From: Manduca sexta
Lineage: Eukaryota > Arthropoda > Insecta > Lepidoptera > Sphingidae
Assembly: GCF_014839805.1 (NCBI RefSeq)
Contig: NC_051141.1
Span: 20,406,777-20,470,776 of the forward strand
DNA: 64,000 bases
Direction: 5' to 3'
Below, piece by piece: positions 34,934 through 45,500 of this stretch; positions within the stretch are counted from its first letter, which is position 1; each line of letters starts with the position of its first letter. Under the pieces are notes generated by a model that had not been told where the DNA came from, ran no database searches, and worked only from the letters and a program-made list of their open reading frames with translations. The position numbers were made by a program, and so were the translations under genes.

Positions 34934-36182
34934 CTAGCTTTTGCTCGCGGCTCCGCCCGCGTTATAAAGTTTTTCAGGCTAAAGTTTTCCGTTATAAAAG
35001 TAGTAGTTTCCCGGGAGCCTATGTTCTTCCCAGGGTCTCAAACTGTCTCCATACCAAATTTCATCTTAATACGTTGGGTAGTTTTTGAGTTTAACACGTT
35101 CAGGCAGACAGATGCAGCGGGGGACTTTGTTTTATAATATATTTTTTAGAACTTTTTAAGAGGAACAATCCCGTCATATATCATTGTTGCATAACTTGAA
35201 CCGTTTACGCAGCGCACGCAACGGAAGCTCTCAAAACTAATAATTTTCCCCGTTTTTGCAACATGTTCCATAACTGCTCCGCTCCTATTGGTCATAGCGT
35301 GATGATATATAGCCTATAGCACTCCAGGAACAAAGGGCTATCCAACACAAAAAGATTTTTTCAGTTCAAACCGGTAGTTCCTGACATTAGGCATTACTGC
35401 TCCGCTCCTATTGGTCATAGCGTGATGATATATAGCCTATAGCACTCCAGGAACAAAGGGCATATCCAACACAAAAAGATTTTTTCAGTTCAAACCGGTA
35501 GTTCCTGACATTAGCCATTACTGCTCCGCTCCTATTGGTCATAGCGTGATGATATATAGCCTATAGCGCTCCACAAATAAAGGGCTATCCAACACAAAAC
35601 GATTTTTTCAGTTGAAACCGGTAGTTCCTGAGATTAGCCATTACTACTCCGCTCTTATTGGTCATAGCGTGATGATATATAACTTTGAGCACTCCACAAA
35701 CAAAGGACTATTCAACACAAAAAGATTTTTTCAGTTCGAATCGGTAGTTCCCGAGATTAGCCATTACTGCTCCGCTCCTATTGGGTATAGCGTGATGATA
35801 TATAGCCTATAGCACTCCACGAACAAAGGGCTATCCAACGCAAAAAGATTTTTTCAGTTTGGACCGGTAGTTCCTGAGATTAGCCATTACTGCTCCGCTC
35901 CTATTGGGTATAGCGTGATGATATATAGCCTATAGCACTCCACGAACAAAGGGCTATCCAACGCAAAAAGAATTTTTCAGTTTGGACCGGTAGTTCCTGA
36001 GATTAGCCATTACTGCACCGCTCCTATTGGGTATAGCGTGATGATATATAGCCTATAGCACTCCACGAACAAAGAGTTATCCAACGCAAAAAGAATTTTT
36101 CAGTTTGGGCCGGTAGTTCCTGAGATTAGCGCGTTCAAACAAACAAACAAACAAACTCTTCAGCTTTATATAATAGTATAGA
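34934..36182 (-). mobile_element. Non-autonomous Helitron, complete, about 1.25 kb, with internal tandem array
   Basis: Read on the minus strand it begins TC (36182-36181; host A before) and ends CTAG (34937-34934; host T after). Just before CTAG lies the stem 'cgcgg...ccgcg' (in 'cgcgggcggagccgcg', then 'agcaaaag'), the typical Helitron 3' hairpin and spacing. The 5' terminal segment contains 'aagctgaagagtttgtttg'. The middle holds seven tandem copies of a 123-bp unit. No helicase or Rep domain is encoded, and the ORFs inside (34895-35137, 35612-35812) only read the repeats. The family also occurs as a fragment at 12086-12285. Confidence 0.9.
35271..36130 (-). repeat. Seven-unit, 123-bp tandem array inside the Helitron
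   Basis: The anchor 'tattgg' recurs at 35286, 35409, 35533, 35656, 35779, 35902 and 36025, giving periods of 123, 124, 123, 123, 123 and 123. Each unit contains 'tactgctccgctcctattgg', 'tagcgtgatgatatatagcc', 'ctccacgaacaaagggctat' or close variants, and 'ccggtagttcctgagattag'. Neighbouring units are more alike than distant ones: 'attggtcatag' in units 1-4 versus 'attgggtatag' in units 5-7. This suggests stepwise duplication. Confidence 0.95.
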
Positions 36183-36965
36183 TATAATAGTATTCATTAA
36201 TATGCTGAATCCGAATACAAATTTTCGAAAATAATAATTAAAAACACCAATTTTAAGGATGAAAACGTTCTTTTTACACACATTCAAAGTCTGTTTTTAA
36301 ATAGTTGATCGATTCTTGAGGCGATAAGTTAAATTGATTGCGGGTTTCCTGGTCATACAAATAAAACACATTTTTTTAAATGATACAACACACACAACAA
36401 ACTTTCATTTCCACACTTCTGCATTATAATAAGTATGTAATAACACTATGCCCCGTGTAATGGCTCGACCCCTATCACAATATATTAAGAGAATAAGCTC
36501 ACAGATCTGCGGAAGTACTTTTTGCATCCTTAAGAAGCTTTTCGGGATACATTCATCAGATTATAATAATTGAGTGAATAATAAATAAGGTCTGCTCTTG
36601 AACTATACATGTCGTATAAAGGGTTTTACAGATTACCGCGATATACAATTAATGTTAAGCGAGACTAAAGTTAACAAATAAGTAATAAAATTCAAGAAAT
36701 AATGTAGAGAGGAGATTTAAATAAAACTCTACGTAAACGTAGGGACAGATCAGATATAATGGCACATTGTTCGTAAAAAATAAGGAATTACAAGGTGATA
36801 ATGGTTGGCCCGTGCCAGCTCGGGGCAATAGATGTTTACGTTCATTGCAATTGATAACTCACTGATAATGTGAAGATATTAACAAAACACATAGAAGATA
36901 AAGGGCGTCACGTAGCGCCACTTCAAATTATATAATTTAATGTTTTTATGATGAATTGTTGAGTA

Positions 36966-37288
36966 GCGGCGATAGCCTAGTTGGGTGTGGAACGGACTGC
37001 CGAGACGAATGTCCGCAGGTTCAAATCCCAGAGCACACACCTCTGACTTTTTTAAAAATCATGTGTGTATTCTTTGTGAATTTATCGTTCGCTTTAACGG
37101 TGAAGAAAAACACCGTGAGGAAACCTGTACATCTGAGAAGTTCTCCTGTAGGAATTTCGAAGGTGTGTGAAGTCTACCAATCCGCACTAGGCCAGCGTGG
37201 TGGACTAAGGCCTAATCCCTCTCAGTAGTAGAGGAGGCCCGTGCTCAGCAGTGGGCAAGTATATAATACAGGGCTGATATTATTATTA
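36966..37288 (+). repeat. tRNA-derived SINE, family A, full length
   Basis: The RNA polymerase III type-2 internal promoter is visible: A box 'tagcctagttgg' (36973-36984) and B box 'ggttcaaatcc' (37018-37028). The body follows, and the tail ends in '...cagtgggcaagtatataat' and 'gggctgatattattatta'. By eye it is about 95% identical to 52516-52838, so this family was active recently. Two ORFs (36956-37228, 36985-37170) are readings of the SINE. Confidence 0.9.
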
Positions 37289-37973
37289 AATATAAAAGTA
37301 AGACAAATAGTCCAGTTTTTTATATGCAACTGTCATTTTTAATTCTTTAGTGTTGTACTTTCTTCTTCTCTAGCCTTTGAAGTCCACGGATATACTTAAT
37401 TCGTTTTATTGCACTTTATCATGCAAATAAATTTTATCTAATGAATAAAAAATTAGCCCTGATTTATATAAATTGAACATTGTCGAACTATGTCTAGCTA
37501 TGATAGAACAAGAAGTGACCACATATCGTCTGAAATTTCTAACAGCAAGCCATTTTTTATATGAAAATAAGTATTAGCAATATGAGTATGAAATATAAGC
37601 GAATAAATCTTAAGAAAATAAACATAATATGCGAGATGGTCTCGCATTTAACATTTAACAAAATCACATTTAAATATACTTTCTACCCCGACATGTAGGT
37701 ATTCTGCATTTTTGTTATTTTTTTATTATCATCATCATCAGCCATATAAACTCCACTGCAATCCTCTAAAAATACATATTTTTAAATCTGATTTAATTTG
37801 GAACCATTATACTACGAAGGCACGTCATTTATCATTAGACACTAGGTAAGTATGTAAGTTGTTCTCGCTCATACATCACAGATAGCAATACTATTCCCCA
37901 TTTCACCCACTTTGGCACTTTGTAACCTAAAATCTACGTAACACCGGGCCGACAAGGGCCCGCTAATAAATCA

Positions 37974-38020
37974 GCTACGCATGCCGTAGCGCTACGCCGT
38001 AGGCACGTAGCCGCTACGGG
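37974..38020. repeat. Clustered CTACG/CGTAG motifs
   Basis: Within 47 bases the pentamer CTACG or its complement CGTAG occurs seven times in alternating orientation ('gctacgcatgccgtagcg', 'ctacgccgtaggcacgtag', 'ccgctacggg'). The stretch can fold on itself. It may be an end of a GC-rich repeat. No function is assigned. Confidence 0.6.
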
Positions 38021-38573
38021 AACCGCCCGCACCACCAACATTAGGCATGACAAAAAGGTTAAAAACGACGGAACTTTGCTTAGCTTTACGCGGTAAATAA
38101 AGTATGAAATACTACTGCGCCGTTACTTTATTTAATTTTACGTGCCTCTGAATTTAGTGGGTTTTGTGTGCAGGTACAATATATTACTACAGGAGGACCG
38201 AGTCAAATAAGCAATGTGTCAGGCTAAGTAAAAATATCGAATATATCGTGCATATATAGCTGTATATCCGCTATAATGTGATTCGTAAATATGCTTGTAT
38301 CCTGTTGTAGATAGAAGGTCACTGCTATAGTCTTAGACGTCACATAAAACCCGTGGTACGACACGCGAGGCGGAGTGGCTTCGCACGGACTTACATGGAT
38401 ATTTATAAGGTAGTAACAAAGCTTCCCTGTCGCGTGGCGCTAGTGAGATATACGGGGTGGCAGACTAGTTTTTTTTTTAGTTACATTAACAGCTTCATGG
38501 TTGATATTGCATTGAGATAGTCGTACCACTGATTAGTGGCGAAAGGTAAAATTTCACGAAAAACGACACAACA

Positions 38574-39335
38574 TATCGTCGTTGTAGGTGGAGAACTAAA
38601 TAACTCGGATTTTGGCCATTTTGGACTTTCATCACTTTTGTGTTGCCCAAAACATGGCGCATATTTTGGCCTAACAAGCATTTCATTATCTTATCCCGTT
38701 TCGAAATTATAGCTTTTTTTGTGTTAAAAGTGGAGAAATAAATATTTTTAAATAATATATATTTTGTTGTAGAAAAAGTAAATAATTAAATAATAAAATC
38801 AATAAACTGCGACTTATAATCTGTTCAATAGTAAAGAAATTAAATAAAATGAGTTGTTTAATTCTTCCTCGAGTCTATTGTTTGTAAACAAAATTAATCA
38901 AGTGTGTAGAAGAACTAAACAACTTGATTTGTTTAATTTAGACATTGAAAATCCTAATGGTATTCACTTTAATAAACTCTATAATTGTAATTATTTAACC
39001 TTATAATTACTTTACCATATGGTTTCTAGTTTGGCAAAACTAAATAACTATACGAGTTATTTAGTTTATTTCAGCAAACTTACAAAACATTGTCGTGGCA
39101 GAATTAAATAAGAAGTTTTTATTTTTTTATATTTTTATTCTTCAGGTCAGAGTTTTTTTTTTGTTAATGCATAATATAATAGATAATAAGACCCAAGATA
39201 TATAAAAATACCGACATTAAAATTATTTATAGTTTTTTAGTAATGCTTAAAAATAACGAAAAAAAAACAGTTAATCGCGTTTATCTCGAAACTAGAAATT
39301 TTGAGTTATTTAGTTCTCCACCTACAGCGACGATA
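38574..39335. mobile_element. Non-autonomous DNA transposon, 762 bp, with 33-bp TIRs and repeated subterminal motif
   Basis: 38574-38606 and 39303-39335 are inverted repeats with one mismatch, starting 'tatcgtcgttgtaggtgg'. TA occurs at both extreme ends, so a TA target duplication is possible. The TIR contains the 14-mer 'gaactaaataactc', and close copies recur inside in both orientations at 38851-38864, 38912-38925, 39037-39050, 39054-39067 and 39101-39114. Two of these form a perfect 13-bp palindrome with a 5-nt spacer. Such repeated subterminal motifs usually bind transposase. No transposase is encoded. The superfamily is undetermined. Confidence 0.85.
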
Positions 39336-39697
39336 TAGGTACTAATACGTATATAAGTGATCTACAAATCGTTCTGATGAGAATTAGATTCTATAGAAAT
39401 TCTACATCAAGAGAAGCCGACAGGAAATGGGTTATAAGCTTTCTTCACCACTGCCACTGATCATCAAAAGTTAAATTCTAAATTTATTATATATCTAATG
39501 AAAATCTGGGTTTTAAAAGTTCAAACTATGAAACAAAACCAGCAATTAACACTGCGTCAACTTTACAGAAAAATAAGACAATATTTATCGTACTAGATTT
39601 TATGAATGCACGTTATGTGTAATTCAAAACATCAGTTCTAGAAAAAAAAATACTGTGTTATAAAAACCTGTACATGTGCTTATAAAAGGGCTTAGGT

Positions 39698-39814
39698 TCA
39701 ATTAGGGCATAGGTTTAATGAATACAATCTAGTTTGAATGTAATTTAGTGCTTAAGTATTATTTATAATGATTGTGTTCTGTGTTATGCCTTTTGTTAAA
39801 TAATAAAAAAAAAA
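39698..39814 (+). repeat. Other arm of the dispersed inverted pair (partner 32265-32375)
   Basis: This is the reverse complement of 32265-32375 with about ten differences. It ends in a run of ten A after 'gttaaataataa', which suggests a retroelement 3' tail in this orientation. Confidence 0.8.
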
Positions 39815-41234
39815 GATAAAATAATTAATTCAAACTTAAACTGGCCAAAATTAAACTTACTGTTATGGTAATTGCTGGTATCGAAAACACTGCTTTATAC
39901 AAACGAAAAATATTTTTGTAGCACGTTATATTTTAAAAAATGCTGCAAATTTCACAATAAATTTATCTATTCTAGAAAATTGAATATTGCTCTTCATCGC
40001 AATCAGCTCAGAAACAAATTTCAGTAGCAGTCTATTTTTTATATTTCAGCCAGTATTTGTATTCAATCATACTATACTCTTTCATCGTTTTTCAGACATA
40101 TTGATTTACCAATTAGGACTGAAAGCTCTATTATGTAATTTAAGTGGAGATACACTCAATGAAATTAAATTATTGAAGGTTCTAATTTAAATTCCTTTCA
40201 ATAAATTGAGTATTAATTAGCTGATAAAAAGTTAATTTTAGTGTTTTGTATAATTTGAGACCCGTTTGATTCAAACTAGGGATCTTCTTATAAGATGTTC
40301 TTAAAAAAATATTTATTTCATATTAGGTTATAATCATCCTAAATTGGCATTAATAATAATTATTAAAAATATATAAAATCATATCATTTAATTTTATAAT
40401 TACATAACAAATGAATATATTTATTCATGCATATCATTTTATAACCTTTTAGTTTTAGTAATATTCGCAACAGTTTCTGATTAAACTTTCAATAAGGTTT
40501 TAAAATCAAATGTCAGCATTAATTAATTAACATCTATCGATAACTGCGTCAGCGATAATGAATGCACACAGCCCCGACCTTGTTTTATAGCGGGTCATGG
40601 TGTTCGGATTATTACGGTTTACAACCGGTATATCCGGTCAAATAGTTTTCCGGCTATCCATTCTATTGAGTACTGAACGCTATTGGATGCTAATTGCTAT
40701 GTTCAGTGACATTCATATAATTAAATCAAACTTAAGGGTCAAATTGAGTAGAAGTAGTCAACAGATTAGTTTCATTACAGTTTTTCGCACCAAGGCGTGA
40801 TAGTATAAAGAATACAACTGTATTTTTGAAACGACTACGTGAATCTCGTCGGTGCGACATCGAACCAGCGTTGCTACGTCGATATTCCGAGACCTTCCCC
40901 ACTCGACTATCGCGTTAATTTATATCAATAACACCGGTCAACACGATTTTTGAGTCTGGCTCCTGAATGTGAAATTTTGGTTTCTCCTATGTTACAAATA
41001 AATAAAAAAATAACTGTTCCGATCAAAGTTTGCTTTTGTAGAAACTAGAGCAATTTTACTGAGTTTCAAAAAACACATACAAATTTTTATACTTTCTCTG
41101 TAATTTTATTTAAAATTACGATAAAAATTGTTTTTATTGAACATCAGTCTTTTTTATACAAGAATTATGACTAATAATAGCAAACAAATAAAAATAACAA
41201 AAAATCATGTTCAACAATGATTTTTTTTAATGGA
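39815..41234. other. AT-rich non-coding stretch
   Basis: No gene was found. Near 40845-40915 a reverse tRNA-like SINE head ('gacatcgaaccagcg', 'cccactcgactatcgcg') is visible without a clear body. Short ORFs look like chance. Confidence 0.45.
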
Positions 41235-41998
41235 TCTTTTATGTTTGTGTGCGTATTAATCCCCAAATGTAATCTCCCATCATACTCACGTTGTACTGCC
41301 CTTAGTAATGTAGTTAAAAGTCCATCACATCTTGGTAAAAACGTTCTCCCTGCTCCTCTGAATAGGCACCCATATTATCTTTAAATTTGTCCAGGTGAGC
41401 ATGTAGCATATGGAGTTTATGGGACATTCTGCAGCCCATCAATTTAAAACTTTCAAGCATAGTTTCAATGAACTCTTTATAATTGTCGACTCTGTTATTT
41501 CCAAAAAAAAACAATTGACTACTGCTTTCAGATGCTTCCAGGATTATTTTTCATGAGCAATAAGGAATTTTGTGAAATCATCGCTGCTCATTATTTGTTT
41601 TATTTGTGGTCCAACTAAAATACCAGTTTTAATTTTAGCTTCAGATAATTTGGGAAAAAAATCTCTTTAAATATTCAATAGCTTCAGAATTATGATCTAG
41701 AGCTTACACAAATTGCTTCATTAGCCCTAACTTTATATGTAACGATAGCATCAATATTTATTTAGGCACTACTATTGGTTTCACTTTCACATTATATTTT
41801 GCAATTTGAAATTAACACAAGCACTTGAGGCACCCATTTCTTATCTTGATTCCGTATTTTGAGGTTATAATAAGCTTCATAGGCTTCGCAATGCTCCAAA
41901 ATCGTTGCCAAAGCAAATTTTTTGCTTCTTAGTTTAATAAATTCACCGCAAATAAAACAGAATTAATCAGCATCCTGTTTACACTTTCTTGGTGCCAT
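41235..41998 (-). pseudogene. Decayed copy of a repeat-family protein gene
   Basis: On the minus strand an ATG at 41998 opens 'MAPRKCKQDAD', a stop, then 'FCFICGEFIKLRSKKFAL' with a Cys-x2-Cys pair. Further along, in shifted frames, come 'FPKLSEAKIKTGILVGPQI', 'IMSSDDFTKFLIAHEK' and, in the longest open piece (41514-41314), 'LMGCRMSHKLHMLHAHLD' and 'YSEEQGERFYQDVMDF'. After that stop, 'YNVSMMGDYIWGLIR' continues to about 41235. I recall this order of motifs from a multicopy protein family of unknown function in insects and other invertebrates, probably transposon-associated. Several stops and frameshifts show that this copy is dead. The region between about 41640 and 41810 is the most degraded. 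Confidence 0.75.
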
Positions 41999-43301
41999 TT
42001 TCTAACCAAGTACGACTTAAAAGTCGGTTGTTACAACTCAAATATACTTTTTTTAAAATAGTAATAGACTAGTAAACACTCACTACTGCCGTTCAGACAT
42101 AATTCACAATTTGCAATTAAAATGATCTGAATGCTACCACCTATTGCTCATAAGAATCAATTAAAATCTTCAAAACGTACTTATCAACATAAATCAGACA
42201 AAAGCAAACTTTAAGAGTTAAAAATTGATATCCGAGTGTTTTTCGATGTTTGGAATCAGAATTCAAGCATTAGAACAGAAACACAAAAAAAATTTTTTTT
42301 TTCGACCTGTGTAATGAAACGGTTCGTGACTTATTTGAAAATATAAATTAGATAGATTAGATAGATAGTAAAATAAGTTAAATTTCTAAGTATTGCCATT
42401 AGATGGGTAGTAGTAAAATTCAACATCAGGTTAACGACATATTTGTCTCATCGTTTAGTGTAAAATAAATATCGCAGCAATTCACAGTGATATGTGTTAG
42501 CTCCGAGCGATAATAAGGCGTGGGTTGTAAGGCCGTTAACAGAAATATCAAATGTCAGTTTGTACCACACACAACCTCTCGCAGTTATCTCTCGGCTTAT
42601 CCAGGACATACATAAACCTACGCTTGAATACAAAAAGTCTTACAAGAAAAAGCTGTAGACTTATGACTTATCGTCACTTTCAATAAACGATTCCAATAGC
42701 TTTCTTCTATCTATCTCAAAAATGGACCAATCGGAACAAAGTATTTTTGACTTTTACAAATGAGTTATTTTGATTGGTTCTCGGAATTAGATTAAAGATT
42801 GAGATTTGGATCGTATATTCAAGACGGCCTATAGTTATACATCCTTTTGTGGCGCTTCCTTTAACTGTTAATGTCACTCAACGTACCAAAACGAAACGCT
42901 GTATAACTATTACAGACATAGCTAAAGATCATTAGTAAGACGGTAAGCATTATTACACGCGTTTACAAGACTGCTTCATCTCTGCTTTATTTTAGGGTGA
43001 TAATACCTTTGAAATCATTCACAACTGAATATGGAGAAAATGAAGAATTTAATTAGTTTGGACAGTATTCAGTTCAATTTGTTTAAGAAAACAAAACAAG
43101 TCCAATACGTTGTCTGCCAAAGCAGTCGTGCAAATTCCGCGCTGCAACACGAGACTAGAATATGACACAGGATCCTGGAATACAGGGATCTTGATATTGC
43201 GGGATTGGAAGCCCTAGTCTAAGGTGTTCAATCGTGGGTAAATTATGCTGGAAATCTTATAAAGTTTTGTCTAGCCTATACATCTGTTCCGATAGATTAA
43301 C
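41999..43301. other. AT-rich non-coding stretch
   Basis: No gene or identifiable repeat was found apart from short 'tagatagat'-type simple repeats near 42348-42370. Confidence 0.5.
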
Positions 43302-43495
43302 ATGAGCGATGTGGAGTGGAGACCGCGTCTCGGTAAGCGTAGCGTAGGACCACCTCCGACCCGCTGGTCCGACGACATTCACAAGATCGCTGGCGGACGC
43401 TGGATGAGGAGAGCGGACCACCGAGCAACGTGGCGCGCTCTAGAGGAGGTCTATGTTCAGCAGTGGACAGTTGTAGGCTGATGAGATGAGATGAG
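43302..43495 (+). pseudogene. 5'-truncated RTE-type LINE, C-terminal end of the ORF and tail
   Basis: From 43314 the frame reads 'EWRPRLGKRSVGPPPTRW', then 'SDDIHKIAGGRWMRRADH' and '...ALEEVYVQQWTVVG', ending at TGA (43479-43481). This is the characteristic C-terminus of lepidopteran RTE-class endonuclease/reverse transcriptase proteins. It is followed by a GATGA-type short tandem tail ('atgagatgagatgag'), as such LINEs end in simple repeats rather than poly(A). Everything upstream (endonuclease and RT domains) is missing, so this is a 5'-truncated retrocopy. The surviving reading frame is intact. Confidence 0.85.
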
Positions 43496-45047
43496 AACAT
43501 GAGCGATTTATACAAAATGCTTTCTACCGAAAACAAATTTTGCGTCGTAAATCTTGTACAGATGAACTTCATTAGTAAATTTCTTAATATTTGGAGCTTC
43601 GAGTGAATGGCTCAAGCTCATAGTATGCGTGTAATCCGGCCCTGGACAAAGTGTTGGCACCGCCGCCCAATCGATAGCTGCAATGCGGCCCACAGCTCTC
43701 TCTCGTACGTAACTGTACGTGAAAAGGTAGGCAGAGGACAAATGACCATGGCTCGCTTTTCTTCCTTTGACGTGGATGAAGAACGTCGATATTTTTGAAC
43801 TCAATAAATTTGTGAGTATTTTTTAATTTGGAAAATCCCAATTTGATTCCTTGGTTCGGGATAGAATCTGGCACTTTAACACCAACTAAGCTCAGCACAT
43901 TAAGACTGGCCATCCTTTAAATCATGTCTGTCGACTATATTGTAGGGTAAATACGAGAGTCTAGAGAGAACTAACCAGTTTCACTTGATCATAAAACATG
44001 TATTTTTAGAATTCGTGAACAACAAATCTATCGCAACCCTATAAAATATACTTAACAAAATAATTATTAAACATCCAAGAGGTTTCGTTAACTTCTGAAT
44101 TGTGATTGAACAATATTTTTACGTAATTGAACCCCCTTTATATGTTAATATTGAGCTGTCACAAATCCCCGAAAGAAGTTCGTTGACCCTGAATACAGTC
44201 CCCCAAAGAAGATTACGACAGACATTATTTATGAAATTATCTTGTTAGGACTTCATTATGTCGAACATTTTTATGCCAAGACATTTCACGGAATGTCCAC
44301 AAAAGGAAAAATCTTATTTGGATTCATTGTTAATTAGCGTTCAGTTTGGTAAAATAAATATTGTGAGGGAATCTGAAAGTACTTTATTCAAAAGATAATG
44401 GAATTTACTTTTTTTATTAGTATTATTTATTAGTTTAGTTTACGTTATTTATTATTTGTGAGTCTAGGCTCGAGTTTTTTTTTACCTGAACTACCGTATG
44501 TATGACCCGAAATTAGAAAGATGATGGCCACAATTTAAGTAATTAAAACCTTAGACGAGCGCTTGAATTATGCCGGCATGTGTTACAGGATTTTTACGCT
44601 TCTGATTATGCCACCATAGCTAAATTCCAATGTCTACAGTATAGTGGTTGGCAATATATGTATAGCTATATGTCATCATATATGCGGTAACAGCTCATCA
44701 GTATTACAATGTTAAGACCCATACGCAGTAACGAAAATATAATACTAACATTTCCATCTCAAAATACACGTCTAATGAGACGTATTTACCGAATTACACG
44801 AAAAATATTGAAAACATGCAATCCAGTAACCCGTAACTATGTCGATAATTTGTGTTTAGAATTCCGGATAACAACAATGTTACCAATTTATACACACATA
44901 TTTGTGAGGAAGCTTATTTGATACGAACAAAAGGCTTATTAGGTATCGGAGTATTTTCGTAGTAGAAAATAAGCATGAGCAGAAACGCCTCTAATGATAA
45001 CGCTTTTATTGCCAGATATTTATTTATCAGATCTTTGCATTGGGAAA
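43496..45047. other. Non-coding stretch with overlapping unassigned ORFs
   Basis: Minus-strand ORFs at 43508-43804 and 43584-43913 and a + ORF at 43607-43798 overlap in a GC-richer patch. None shows a recognisable domain. The patch may be an unassigned repeat, but I found no second copy in the window. The remainder is AT-rich. Confidence 0.4.
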
Positions 45048-45242
45048 GTATCAGTGTGCACTGTTGTGTTCAGGTTGGAAGGATATTGTAGCCAGCGTAG
45101 GTATCTATTGCGCATTATGAGGCAACATCTTACATCTCAGAGTGACGAGCGCAATAGAATGTTAGTTCATTGTAATTCAAGTGTTGCTATTGGTTATGGG
45201 TGATCATATCGCATGCTCGTGCTGTTATTCAAAGCAATAAGA
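45048..45242 (-). repeat. Family B, reverse copy, 3'-truncated
   Basis: The blocks 'cagtgtgcactgttgtgttc', 'aaggatattgtagccag', 'caacatcttacatctcagag', 'tgacgagcgcaatagaatg' and 'tattcaaagcaataag' run in reverse family B order. The other end of the family is missing. Confidence 0.75.
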
Positions 45243-45458
45243 AAATGAAGAAATCAGTTGGTTCTTCGATATTGTCGCTGACTGTGTGATTCGCAAATTA
45301 TCACTTCATCTCGGTTCTCTGTGAGTCAGTGGTAAATGGTACTACCCCGGTCGACCCAAAATACACATGCTGTTCACAAAACTATCTAAAGCAGAAGTCA
45401 ATAAACCATAAAAAGTAGATAAGTATATTAATAACTAAATTTATTGTATCTGTATTTG

Positions 45459-45500
45459 AATTAGGTGCGCCTCTGCGTACCCCTTCGGAAATAATGCGTG
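45459..45500 (+). repeat. Family D, 3' fragment
   Basis: The family D terminal block is present: 'aggtgcgcctctgcgtaccc' followed by 'cttcggaaataatgcgtg'. Confidence 0.65.

Noticed and set aside
34895..35812. ORFs of 80 and 66 codons
   Set aside because: They lie inside the Helitron and its tandem units, with no protein domain.
35271..36130. Regularly spaced repeats resembling a CRISPR array
   Set aside because: The whole 123-bp unit repeats with no unique spacers, and the context is a eukaryotic Helitron.
36956..37228. 90-codon ORF, repeated as similar ORFs at 52482-52777
   Set aside because: Both are readings through SINE family A. The resemblance is due to the SINE, not to a shared gene.
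43508..43913. Minus-strand ORFs of 98 and 109 codons
   Set aside because: There is no recognisable domain, and overlapping frames are open on both strands. It may be an unassigned repeat, but evidence for a gene is lacking.
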